Below are positions 1 to 7,075 of a stretch of DNA of 18,353 nucleotides, one piece after another (positions within the stretch are counted from its first letter, which is position 1; each line of letters starts with the position of its first letter). The position numbers and the translations under genes are program-made. Source of the stretch: a bacterium (GTDB lineage Bacteria; AUK180); assembly GCA_030622125.1 (NCBI GenBank), contig JAUXGM010000027.1, positions 1 to 18,353 on the forward strand. Reading direction: 5' to 3'. The notes under the pieces were generated by a model that was not told where the DNA came from, did not search any database, and saw nothing but the letters and a program-made list of their open reading frames with translations.

Positions 1-1
1 A

Positions 2-355
2 GCTTTTTCCATTTATAGCAAAAATGATAAATTGGAGATTGTAGGTTATACCACATGTGATGGGTGCCCGGGCGGGAATATTGAGTATGCACCGGAAGAG
101 ATGATAAAAAACGGTGCCACGGTTATCCACTTTGCCACAGGGATGGTAGTCGGCTATTCCCCGTGTCCATATATAACATATTTCCGTGATTTTATTGAAA
201 AAAGATATGGAATTAAGGTGGTGATCGGAACCCACCCCATTCCACAAAAATATTATGGTATACATAAAAAATTGGGAACATGGAAAGGATCTCAATGGAA
301 AGAATTGATTAAGCCTACCATGACAGATAAGAAAACTCGGCTACTATATGATTAA
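2..355 (+). CDS. CGGC domain-containing protein, C-terminal part (5' end outside window)
   Basis: The reading frame is open from base 2, so the gene continues leftwards beyond the window; the TTG at 32 is an internal codon rather than a likely start. The visible part reads EIVGYTTCDGCPGGN, then a stretch ending in GYSPCPY, then GIKVVIGTHPIP. This spacing of C-x2-C-P-G, a second C-P and a late T-H-P/Y motif is what I recognise as the CGGC domain of small cytoplasmic proteins thought to bind metal. Family members are usually a little over 100 residues, so only a short N-terminal piece is missing. The usual CGGCPG motif is CDGCPG here, so one cysteine-adjacent position differs while both cysteines remain. 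Its function is not established. It ends well before the tetR promoter, so it is probably not part of the efflux operon. Confidence 0.75.
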   Translation, partial: AFSIYSKNDKLEIVGYTTCDGCPGGNIEYAPEEMIKNGATVIHFATGMVVGYSPCPYITYFRDFIEKRYGIKVVIGTHPIPQKYYGIHKKLGTWKGSQWKELIKPTMTDKKTRLLYD

Positions 356-366
356 GTTTAGGGAAT

Positions 367-391
367 AAAAAGCAAAATATATTGCATTTTT
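367..391 (+). terminator. Weak AT-rich hairpin, possible terminator of the CGGC gene
   Basis: AAAAAGCAA (367-375) can pair with TTGC-A-TTTTT (382-391) around a short AATATA loop, with one bulged A. The right arm ends in five Ts. It begins 12 bases after the stop codon, the right place for an intrinsic terminator, but the stem has only two G-C pairs. Confidence 0.35.
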
Positions 392-638
392 ATGGAATAA
401 TTGTTAGGAGTAAAGACAAGATACACAAATCCCTCTTTATTTGATATTTTCAAAATAAATATTTTTTAAATTTTTTCTATCGGAGTATCGGTAATATGCA
501 AAAATTTAAGACTATATTTTTAAAATTATTCCACAAATAAATTTTTATTTAATACAATAATATGTTAAACATCCTGTTATAGAAAGGAAATTAAATATAA
601 AATGACAAAAAGACAAGCACTGTCCCCCCCAAAAAAAC

Positions 639-667
639 TTGACATTAAACTGACTGGTCAGTATAAT
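639..667 (+). promoter_or_regulatory. Consensus-type sigma-70 promoter of the tetR-efflux operon
   Basis: TTGACA at 639-644 and TATAAT at 662-667 are both perfect consensus hexamers and are separated by exactly 17 bases. Transcription should start near 674, giving a leader of about 120 bases before the tetR ATG at 798. Such a strong promoter with a palindrome across its spacer is typical of a tightly repressed operon. Confidence 0.9.
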
Positions 668-669
668 GT
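642..669. promoter_or_regulatory. TetR-type operator overlapping the promoter
   Basis: ACTGAC-TG-GTCAGT (649-662) is a perfect inverted repeat. The symmetry extends outwards to a 28-bp palindrome with a single mismatched pair (648/663). It covers the spacer, the end of the -35 box and the whole -10 box, so bound protein would block RNA polymerase. Size and symmetry fit a TetR-family dimer-of-dimers or dimer site, and the first gene downstream encodes a TetR-family protein, so autoregulation is the natural inference. Confidence 0.85.
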
Positions 670-715
670 AGTAAATGCAGTGAATAGTAAAATACAGATG
701 TTAGAGGTTAGAAAT

Positions 716-758
716 ATGAGATTATTACGCTTTTGATGAATCAAAAGCTCATAATGAC
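716..758 (-). repeat. REP-like palindromic element, copy 1 (minus orientation)
   Basis: Read on the minus strand this begins GTCATTATGAGC and ends GCGTAATAATCTCAT, flanking an inner hairpin. The hairpin arms are GCTTTTGAT (729-737) and ATCAAAAGC (740-748) around a 2-base loop. The same outer sequences, in the opposite orientation and with a different inner stem, occur at 6946-6987. It sits in the expected 5' leader of the tetR operon, between promoter and ribosome binding site. Confidence 0.8.
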
Positions 759-797
759 TTCGTCTCTTTTGCCATTGAACTCTTTAAAGGAGAATGT

Positions 798-1334
798 ATG
801 CGAACCAAAGAAAGAATCATTAAAGCGGCATTAGACCTCTTTTCTAAAAAAGGGTTTACTAATGTTTCAATGGATGAGATAAAAGATAAAGTAGGTGTTG
901 CAAAAGGAACACTCTATTATTATTTTAAAGATAAAATGGAACTTTTTAATTCTGCCTGTAACTATTTTTCAGATCAAATAGAAAAGGAAATAAAAGAGAC
1001 GGTAAAAGAAATAGAATCACCAAAGAAAAGGTTTAAGGTCGGAATAATTACACTAATAAGATTTTTGTATCAAAGAATTGACACGATAAAACTTTTTTTT
1101 ATGGTAAAAAAGGGACCACCTCACGATTTTAAATTGGTTGATAAGGTCTTTAGCGAAATCAAAATGGGGCTTCAAAACTGCGGTTTTGATGAAAATGAAG
1201 CAAGAAATATTACACCATTGATCATCGGACTATGGACACCGCTTTTCCCTGCTGTTATAAAGGGATATTTAACCGATATTGATCTTTATATTGAAAAGGT
1301 CAATAATATTTTGGATTATTTAATAGGAGATTAA
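798..1334 (+). CDS. TetR/AcrR-family transcriptional repressor of the efflux operon
   Basis: This is a 178-residue protein, a normal length for the family. Residues 1-50 form the TetR DNA-binding domain: helix 1 in RIIKAALDLFSKKGF, then the helix-turn-helix MDEIKDKVGVAKGTLYYYFKD. The family hallmarks G-x-LYYYF-x-x-K and the early A-x-x-LF-x-x-KG are both intact. The remaining helices would form the ligand-binding and dimer domain, which varies too much to suggest an inducer. The start is supported by AAAGGAG six bases upstream of the ATG. It is the first gene of the operon, two bases ahead of the tolC-like gene, and the promoter upstream overlaps a large palindrome. The likely role is self-repression and repression of the pump genes, relieved when a pump substrate binds. 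Family assignment is secure; target and ligand are inferred. Confidence 0.93.
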   Translation: MRTKERIIKAALDLFSKKGFTNVSMDEIKDKVGVAKGTLYYYFKDKMELFNSACNYFSDQIEKEIKETVKEIESPKKRFKVGIITLIRFLYQRIDTIKLFFMVKKGPPHDFKLVDKVFSEIKMGLQNCGFDENEARNITPLIIGLWTPLFPAVIKGYLTDIDLYIEKVNNILDYLIGD

Positions 1335-1336
1335 AT

Positions 1337-2620
1337 ATGAAACGATTATTTCTAATCTTATGCTTATCTTTTATTCTAATACCAGTGTTTTCAAGGGATA
1401 TTACATTGGATGAAGCAATTAGTATTGCTACAAAGAATAATTTGGACATTAAAATGGCGGGTATTGATACATCATTGGCAAACATAGATAAATGGAAGGC
1501 GTTTTCCGGATTTCTTCCAATCTACAATATTAAATATACAAAAATGAATCAGGAGATCCCGCAGTCCCTTCAAGGATTTATTACGATGATGGGAGGTTCC
1601 GCTGCATCTATGGGACTTGGAGAAGAGATAAACAACATTGATCTTTCATTAACATTTCCGATTATTACAGGCGGTGCCAGATTCTTCGGTACTAAAATGG
1701 CACTAAGAGCTGTAAAAATAAACAAGATGAAAGAATCATCAGAAATAAATTCTGTTGTTTTTCAAACAAAGATAAATTTTTATACCTTACTTTTTCTAAA
1801 AAAGAAAATAGAACTTGATAAAGAAACATTAGAATTTTCGGAAGATGAATTTGATATTATGAATGCAAGATACCAAAATGGGGAAATTCCCGAACTTTTA
1901 TTAGTAACACAAGGAATAGATGTCCAAAATAAAAAAAACAGACTCTTGCAATCAAAAGGTGAATTTGAGGTTGCTAAAATAAAATTCCAGCGATTTTTAA
2001 AAATGAACGAAAATATAGAACCGGTGGGACAATTTTCGGAGGATATTCCCGAGATAGATCGAAAAAAAATAACCGATAAATTAAACTCATCAAAAAATCT
2101 AAAGATATTAGAGGAACAAATCAAACTCATTAATAATACAAAATATTTAGCATTCTCATCTTTTTTACCGTCCCTGATATTTAACTGGAATGCAAATCAT
2201 AAGGCGGGAGAATTTTCATGGACGGGAAGTGATTGGGAAAGAACATGGAGAACGGTATTGATATTGGATTTTCCTATCTTCGACCAATTGAACGGTATTT
2301 GGGAACATAAAAAGGCAAAGGAAAATATAGAAAAAATAAAATTAGGTAAAGAAAAATTGCAAGATTCACTTAAAACGGAATTGGAATCCTCTTTTATTGA
2401 TCTGGAAAATATTAAGTCCAATTTAAATCTCATTAAATCCACTTATGAGCAGGCGGGAAATAATTATCAAATGACAAAAAAAGCTTATGAAAAGGGAGAA
2501 ATGAGCTATCAGGATCTTGAGAAAGCACAACTCCTTTTAAATCAAACAAAATTTGCATATTGGGGTATTCTGCTAAAAAAAGAGATTACCCTTTTTAAGA
2601 TAGAATTTTTAACAAAATAG
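1337..2620 (+). CDS. TolC-like outer membrane efflux protein
   Basis: A 427-residue exported protein with a signal peptide at residues 1-19 or 20 (hydrophobic core LFLILCLSFILIPVF). The mature protein begins with ITLDEAISIATKNN, the standard start of outer membrane efflux proteins. Two long alpha-helical repeats follow; each half is rich in E/K/L/Q heptads, and the motif NRLLQSKGEFEVAKIKFQR and later LNQTKFAYWGILL are typical helix regions of the tunnel. Three copies would form the outer-membrane channel and periplasmic tunnel. The ribosome site AGGAGA lies inside the end of tetR and the start is two bases after its stop, so translation is probably coupled. The adaptor and RND permease follow directly. 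The family is clear; the transported compounds cannot be deduced. Confidence 0.93.
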   Translation: MKRLFLILCLSFILIPVFSRDITLDEAISIATKNNLDIKMAGIDTSLANIDKWKAFSGFLPIYNIKYTKMNQEIPQSLQGFITMMGGSAASMGLGEEINNIDLSLTFPIITGGARFFGTKMALRAVKINKMKESSEINSVVFQTKINFYTLLFLKKKIELDKETLEFSEDEFDIMNARYQNGEIPELLLVTQGIDVQNKKNRLLQSKGEFEVAKIKFQRFLKMNENIEPVGQFSEDIPEIDRKKITDKLNSSKNLKILEEQIKLINNTKYLAFSSFLPSLIFNWNANHKAGEFSWTGSDWERTWRTVLILDFPIFDQLNGIWEHKKAKENIEKIKLGKEKLQDSLKTELESSFIDLENIKSNLNLIKSTYEQAGNNYQMTKKAYEKGEMSYQDLEKAQLLLNQTKFAYWGILLKKEITLFKIEFLTK

Positions 2621-2630
2621 GGAGGTATCT

Positions 2631-3452
2631 ATGAAAAAGATATTTTTAACGATTTTAATGACCTTTATGGGATTAGTCCTGTTTGCTATTCAAAATGTTG
2701 AGATTATAAATCCTAAAATGGGGACAGTAAAAATAGAAAACAGATATTGGGGAATGGTAACATCAGACGAAATAGTATCGGTTGTTTCAAAATTCCCCGG
2801 TAGGATCAGTAGTGCCTATAAAAACGAAGGCGACCGTATTGAGAAAGGTGAACTTTTATATAAGGTAGATCGGGAATTAACGGGAATGAAGTATAATCTA
2901 ATAGAAGAACGATCTCCGATCTCTGGGATCATTATTAAAAAAAGTGCCAGTGAAGGACAATTGATTGGTCCCTCTATGCCGGTTTATACAATAATCAATG
3001 ATAAAAAGTTATTTATTTCAATATCTATTTTTTCAGAGGAAATAGAAGAAATAAAGAATGCAAAAGGAATAATTCTAACAAAAAATGAGAAGAAATATTC
3101 AGGAAAATTATATAGGATCGTTCCATTTGGTGATCCGATGACGGGAATGATCACTGCAAAATTCAATTTTAATAAATTAAAACTTATTCCTTATGAAAGG
3201 GTTGCTGTTGATATTATTCTAAAAGAAAAAAAAGGGATTACCCTTCCTATTTCCACTATTTTGACGGATAGAGATGATAATTACTATGTTTTTACGGTAA
3301 GGAATGGCAAAGCAGTAAAAACAATTATTACACTCGGACTTCAAAATGAATATGCTGCCATTATAGAAACGGGGATCACCACAAAGGATAAAGTGATAAG
3401 CATCGGTGCGCACATTGTCAAAGACGGCGAAGAAGTTAATATTGTTAAATAA
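2631..3452 (+). CDS. RND periplasmic adaptor (membrane fusion protein) lacking the alpha-helical hairpin
   Basis: A 273-residue protein with a signal sequence (about residues 1-19, no lipobox cysteine). The first lipoyl half-motif is at about 47-80 (SKFPGRISSAYKNEGDRIEKGE, shown in part), and the second at about 94-122 (SPISGIIIKKSASEGQLI). Only some 13 residues separate them, whereas usual adaptors place a coiled-coil hairpin of tens of residues there. The beta-barrel and membrane-proximal domains follow (ILPISTILTDRD-type region near 200-215 and a C-terminal strand ending GEEVNIVK). Usual adaptors are about 350-400 residues, and the difference is mostly the hairpin. GGGAGGT lies five bases upstream of the ATG. 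The position between the TolC-like and RND genes confirms the role. With no hairpin, contact with the TolC-like tunnel must be made differently, as described for Borrelia BesA. Confidence 0.9.
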   Translation: MKKIFLTILMTFMGLVLFAIQNVEIINPKMGTVKIENRYWGMVTSDEIVSVVSKFPGRISSAYKNEGDRIEKGELLYKVDRELTGMKYNLIEERSPISGIIIKKSASEGQLIGPSMPVYTIINDKKLFISISIFSEEIEEIKNAKGIILTKNEKKYSGKLYRIVPFGDPMTGMITAKFNFNKLKLIPYERVAVDIILKEKKGITLPISTILTDRDDNYYVFTVRNGKAVKTIITLGLQNEYAAIIETGITTKDKVISIGAHIVKDGEEVNIVK

Positions 3453-3461
3453 AGGTAATAT

Positions 3462-6400
3462 ATGAAAATATCCGAATTTAGTGTTAAAAAACCTATCACA
3501 ACCATAATGATATTCTTACTGATTTTGATTTTAGGTATACTTGCCTTTAAAAATCTGCCGCTTGATATTATGCCTGATGTAGAGCTTCCTACAATTACGG
3601 TAATGACATTATATCCCGGGGCAAGTCCGGAGGATGTTGAAAAGAAAGTATCGGAACCACTCGAAAGAATATTATCAACAGTAAGCGGGATAAAATATGT
3701 AAGTTCTACTTCAATGGAAAATATGTCTATGATAATGATCTTTTTTAATTGGGGAACGAATACTGATGAGGCAGCAAACAATTTACGAGCGAACCTTGAT
3801 ATGTCAAGTTTCTTTCTTCCCGAAGAGGCACAAAAACCAATGCTCTTTAAATTTGATATGTCAATGATCCCAATCAATTTTTGGGGCATAGAGATTGATA
3901 GATCAGTAAAGCATCAATATAGTTTTATAAAAAAGAATATAGTTGATCGATTAATGCGTTTGAAAGGAGTTGGTTTTATTGCAATAGATGGTATTGAAGA
4001 AGATATGGTTGCTATTTCTCTTTCTCAGAAAAGACTTGAAAAATATGGACTTTCACTTGGAATGGTTCAGCAGCTTTTATCCGAATACAATGTTTCTATT
4101 CCCGGCGGCAGTATGGATATCGGCAGAAAATATATTGTATTAAGAACATCCGGTGAATTTGATAATATTTCCGATATTGGGAAAATACCACTTATTAGAA
4201 TGGGACCGAAAACCGTTTTTTTAAAGGACATTGCAAATGTTAAATTTACTCCGAAAAGAGATATTATTGCAAAAGCATATATCAATGGAAAACCGGGAGC
4301 AGTTTTAATGGTACAAAAAGCCAGCGGTGAAAATACAATTCAAGTTTCCGAAACAGTACAAAAAGAAGTAAAAGAAATTGAAAAGGACCTAAGTGGTAAG
4401 GCAAAACTAAATCTTGTAATGGATATGGCGGAAATAATTAGTATGAGATTAAATAATCTGAAAAACACACTTATAATCTCAATTATCCTGATCATTCTCA
4501 TTGTTACGATCATGTTAATGAATTTTCGGGGTTCAATTATTATTGCATTATCCCTACCTTTTTCTTTGATCATTTCATTTGTTTTTATGTATATCTTCGG
4601 GTACACAATCAATATGATGACAATGGCGTCTCTTATAATAGCAGCAGGTATGATCGTTGATTCGGCAATCGTTATATTTGAAAATATCTATCGTCATCAT
4701 TATGTTATGGGAGAACCGTTAAAAGCATCTGCAATATTTGCCCCAACAGAGGTTGGTATGGCGGTAACCGCTTCTATTATAACGACAGTTGCAATATTTT
4801 TCCCGTTAACATTTATGGGCGGATTGATAGGTGTAATGTTCAAACAATTAGGAATGATGGTTACAATAGTTCTTTTGGCATCACTTATTACAGCATTAAC
4901 ATTGATCCCTGCACTTACTTTCTTTATACTTCCCAAAAAGAAAAAAGAGACAAATACGCAATTAAAAGTTAGAACATTCTGGACTAATTTTGGAGAAAAA
5001 ATAGGTACATTTGTTAAGAAAACATTAAATAAAGGCGGTCTCTGGATCAGTGGTTTTGCCTTGATTTTTATTATTTCTCTTGCTTTACTTATAAAGATTC
5101 CAAAGGAATTTATGCCGACAATGGATATGGGACGAATTCAGGTAGATGCGGATCTACCGACATTTGTAAATATTGATGAAACAGAAAAAATCGCTGTAAA
5201 GATTGAAAAACTTATTGAAAAAAATATACCGGAAAAAAATATATATTTAACTTCAATAGGTTCAAGTCAAAGCGGCATGATACCCATGATGAATCCGAAT
5301 AAATTATCGATTTCAATAAAACTTCTTGAAGATCAAAATAAAAGACGAACGAGTGATGAGATATCCAATCAGTTAAAAGAACTCATTAAGAAAAATATTC
5401 CCGGAATAAAAGATTTTTCCGTTGATTCCGGCGGAATGGCTTCTATGCTTATGGGTTCGGAAAGTGGTGCAGTATTAGAGATATATGGCGAAGATTTGGA
5501 ATATATGCACAAGGTCGCAAAGATATGGAAAGAGAAACTGTCAAAAAATAAAATGGTTCGAAATGTTGATATAAATTATGAAACAGGAAAAAAAGAGATC
5601 CAAATAATACCAAAATACGGAAGAACGGCAGAATTAGGACTAACGCCCGCTCAGATCGGAAGGGTTATCAGAACGGTACTTTACGGTTCAAAGGTTGGAA
5701 CATACAGAAAGCAGGGTGATGTTTATGATATCCTTTTAAATTATGATAGAAATGAATTTCCTGATATTTCACATTTGAAAAATCTTATAATTACATCCCA
5801 GTCGGGCAAAAAATTTCGTCTGGGAACCCTAATTGACATAAAGGAAAAAGTAGGACCTGTTTCTATTGAAAGAAAAGATAGAGAAAGAATGATCAAGGTA
5901 ACAACAATCCTTAAAAATTCAAAATATACCGGAAAGATTACAAAAATAATTAAAAATGAAATGAAAAAAGAAAAATTTCCGGGTATAATCTATAAAATTG
6001 GTGGTGCGGCAAAGGATATGCAGGATTCATTCAAAACACTTTTCCAAATACTTGCATTTGCAATATTATTGGTCTTTATGGTAATGGCTTCACAGTTCGA
6101 ATCGTTTAAAGAACCTTTTATTATTATGTTCTCGGTGCCCTTTGCTTTTACGGGGGTTGTATTATCTCTATTGATCACAAAAACAACATTGTCGGTAAAT
6201 GCAATGATGGGGCTTATTATGCTTGTGGGAATCGTTGTCAATAATGCCATTGTTCTTGTTGATTATATAAATATTTTACGAAAGCGGGGAATGGAATTGA
6301 AAGAATCTATACAAATAGGTGTGCAAACTAGATTAAAACCTATTCTGATGACCGCTTTGACAACTATTTTCGGAATGCTCCCGCTGGCACTTGCAACCGG

Positions 6401-6545
6401 AAGAGGGTCTGAAATATGGAAGCCGATAGGTATTACGGTTATCGGTGGTCTTTTAGTTTCAACTCTTATTACACTTATATTGATCCCGAATATTTATTAT
6501 ATATTTGAGAAGAAAAGTAAAGTAAATAAGAAAGCAATTTATTAG
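3462..6545 (+). CDS. RND-family efflux permease (HAE1/AcrB-like)
   Basis: A 1027-residue inner-membrane transporter, close to the usual 1030-1050. It has the expected duplicated layout: TM1 (about 11-30), a first periplasmic domain containing YPGASPEDVEKKVSEPLE, TM2-6 (about 330-485), a loop, TM7, a second periplasmic domain, and TM8-12 near the C-terminus. TM4 contains GMIVDSAIVIFENI: Asp400 is kept but the next residue, an Asp in AcrB, is Ser401. TM10 has GIVVNNAIVLVDYI, with Asn928 at the position of the AcrB lysine. RLKPILMTALTTIFGMLPLAL is a hallmark near the end. It works as a trimer with the adaptor and TolC-like protein to expel compounds using an ion gradient. It starts nine bases after the adaptor stop, with AAAGG upstream. 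Substrates are unknown; the clade looks drug/lipophile-type rather than heavy-metal. Confidence 0.95.
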   Translation: MKISEFSVKKPITTIMIFLLILILGILAFKNLPLDIMPDVELPTITVMTLYPGASPEDVEKKVSEPLERILSTVSGIKYVSSTSMENMSMIMIFFNWGTNTDEAANNLRANLDMSSFFLPEEAQKPMLFKFDMSMIPINFWGIEIDRSVKHQYSFIKKNIVDRLMRLKGVGFIAIDGIEEDMVAISLSQKRLEKYGLSLGMVQQLLSEYNVSIPGGSMDIGRKYIVLRTSGEFDNISDIGKIPLIRMGPKTVFLKDIANVKFTPKRDIIAKAYINGKPGAVLMVQKASGENTIQVSETVQKEVKEIEKDLSGKAKLNLVMDMAEIISMRLNNLKNTLIISIILIILIVTIMLMNFRGSIIIALSLPFSLIISFVFMYIFGYTINMMTMASLIIAAGMIVDSAIVIFENIYRHHYVMGEPLKASAIFAPTEVGMAVTASIITTVAIFFPLTFMGGLIGVMFKQLGMMVTIVLLASLITALTLIPALTFFILPKKKKETNTQLKVRTFWTNFGEKIGTFVKKTLNKGGLWISGFALIFIISLALLIKIPKEFMPTMDMGRIQVDADLPTFVNIDETEKIAVKIEKLIEKNIPEKNIYLTSIGSSQSGMIPMMNPNKLSISIKLLEDQNKRRTSDEISNQLKELIKKNIPGIKDFSVDSGGMASMLMGSESGAVLEIYGEDLEYMHKVAKIWKEKLSKNKMVRNVDINYETGKKEIQIIPKYGRTAELGLTPAQIGRVIRTVLYGSKVGTYRKQGDVYDILLNYDRNEFPDISHLKNLIITSQSGKKFRLGTLIDIKEKVGPVSIERKDRERMIKVTTILKNSKYTGKITKIIKNEMKKEKFPGIIYKIGGAAKDMQDSFKTLFQILAFAILLVFMVMASQFESFKEPFIIMFSVPFAFTGVVLSLLITKTTLSVNAMMGLIMLVGIVVNNAIVLVDYINILRKRGMELKESIQIGVQTRLKPILMTALTTIFGMLPLALATGRGSEIWKPIGITVIGGLLVSTLITLILIPNIYYIFEKKSKVNKKAIY

Positions 6546-6554
6546 GAGAATATT

Positions 6555-6845
6555 ATGAGTAAAAAGGGAATTCTTATTATTTATAACATTGTTTTAGGTG
6601 AACAAATAGAGGATATGATCAAAAAATGTGATATTGATGAGTTCACAATATTTAATAATGTTATTGGAAAGGGTACCGGGGGCGGTGCCCGATTCAATAA
6701 TGATGTTTACCCGGGAATGAATAATGCGTTATTTATTGCCCTTGACAAAAAAGATAAGTTCGAGGAATTCAGAAAATCGGTAGATGAATTTAAGAAAAAA
6801 TACAAAAAAGATGGAATAACCTATTTTATTTTACCGGTAGAATAA
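6555..6845 (+). CDS. PII-like small protein, last gene of the RND operon
   Basis: A 96-residue soluble protein with no signal peptide. The predicted order is beta (4-11, GILIIYNI), alpha (14-25), beta (28-36), a flexible Gly/Asn-rich loop (37-56, containing GKGTGGGARFNND), beta (57-63), alpha (65-84) and beta (87-95, ITYFILPVE). This ferredoxin-like order, the length and the end resembling the PII strand ending in -FVLPVE point to the PII/CutA-like superfamily. The loop falls where PII proteins carry the T-loop, which touches membrane transporters, and Tyr52 lies within it. AGGAG overlaps the RND stop codon, so it is cotranslated with the permease. An accessory or regulatory contact with the pump's cytoplasmic face is an inference. 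DUF3240-type PII-like proteins beside metal RND pumps are the nearest analogy I recall; the exact family is uncertain. Confidence 0.7.
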   Translation: MSKKGILIIYNIVLGEQIEDMIKKCDIDEFTIFNNVIGKGTGGGARFNNDVYPGMNNALFIALDKKDKFEEFRKSVDEFKKKYKKDGITYFILPVE

Positions 6846-6860
6846 ATACAAAGGTTAATC

Positions 6861-6886
6861 GTAGGGGTAAACCTATGTGTCTACCC
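6861..6886 (+). repeat. GTAGGGG-type intergenic palindromic element
   Basis: The sequence GTAGGGGTAAACC, then TATGTG, then TCTACCC can fold with GGGTA pairing to TACCC. It matches, from memory, a widespread intergenic motif of the form GTAGGGGCGAACC-t-TGTGTTCGCCC found in many unrelated genomes. It starts 15 bases after the PII-like gene's stop codon. I found only one copy in the window. Confidence 0.5.
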
Positions 6887-6945
6887 AATGGAAATGGTGG
6901 GAATACAGAGGGTGAAGGTGAAGGTACTGAGGCTCGCCCCATTCT

Positions 6946-6987
6946 GTCATTATGAGCTTTCACGGAGTGAAAGCGTAATAATCTCAT
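6946..6987 (+). repeat. REP-like palindromic element, copy 2 (plus orientation)
   Basis: Starts GTCATTATGAGC and ends GCGTAATAATCTCAT. The inner hairpin is GCTTTCAC (6956-6963), loop GGA, GTGAAAGC (6967-6974). Outer bases ATTAT (6949-6953) and ATAAT (6978-6982) can also pair. It is followed directly by a T run (6987-6992), so it might also end transcription of the efflux operon. It resembles the widespread GTCATTGCGAG...GCAATCTCAT element known from memory. Copy 1 is at 716-758 in the opposite orientation. Confidence 0.8.
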
Positions 6988-7008
6988 TTTTTATTTGATT
7001 GGCGTAGA

Positions 7009-7056
7009 CATATATGCGAATATGCGAATATGCATATATGCGAATATGTGCATATA
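7009..7056. repeat. Array of six degenerate 8-bp repeats
   Basis: The 48 bases divide into CATATATG, CGAATATG, CGAATATG, CATATATG, CGAATATG, TGCATATA. The 16-mer CATATATGCGAATATG occurs exactly twice (7009-7024 and 7033-7048), 24 bases apart, which is three octamers. Several units are self-complementary (CATATATG, TGCATATA/ATATGCATAT). Confidence 0.8.
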
Positions 7057-7075
7057 ACGAAATTATAAAATTCCC

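Larger units (their letters stand above)
356..797. other. 442-bp non-coding region between the CGGC gene and tetR
   Basis: No credible coding sequence is visible. From left to right it holds a weak terminator-like hairpin (367-391), an AT-rich stretch with nothing I can interpret (about 392-620), a C7-A7 homopolymer run (624-637), the promoter/operator of the efflux operon (639-669), a long transcribed leader containing a REP-like inverted repeat (716-758), and the tetR ribosome binding site AAAGGAG (786-792). Confidence 0.8.

Noticed and set aside
535-550. Perfect 16-bp palindrome AAATAAATTTTTATTT
   Set aside because: It contains only A and T in a very AT-rich stretch, so chance is the likelier explanation; it has no tie to a gene or promoter.
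1780-2130. Minus-strand open frames inside the tolC-like and other large genes
   Set aside because: They are antisense shadows with no ribosome sites, no recognisable domains and full overlap with well-supported genes.
6911-6926. GGTGAA tandem repeat as a structural element
   Set aside because: Only two full units plus a partial one; too short to interpret.
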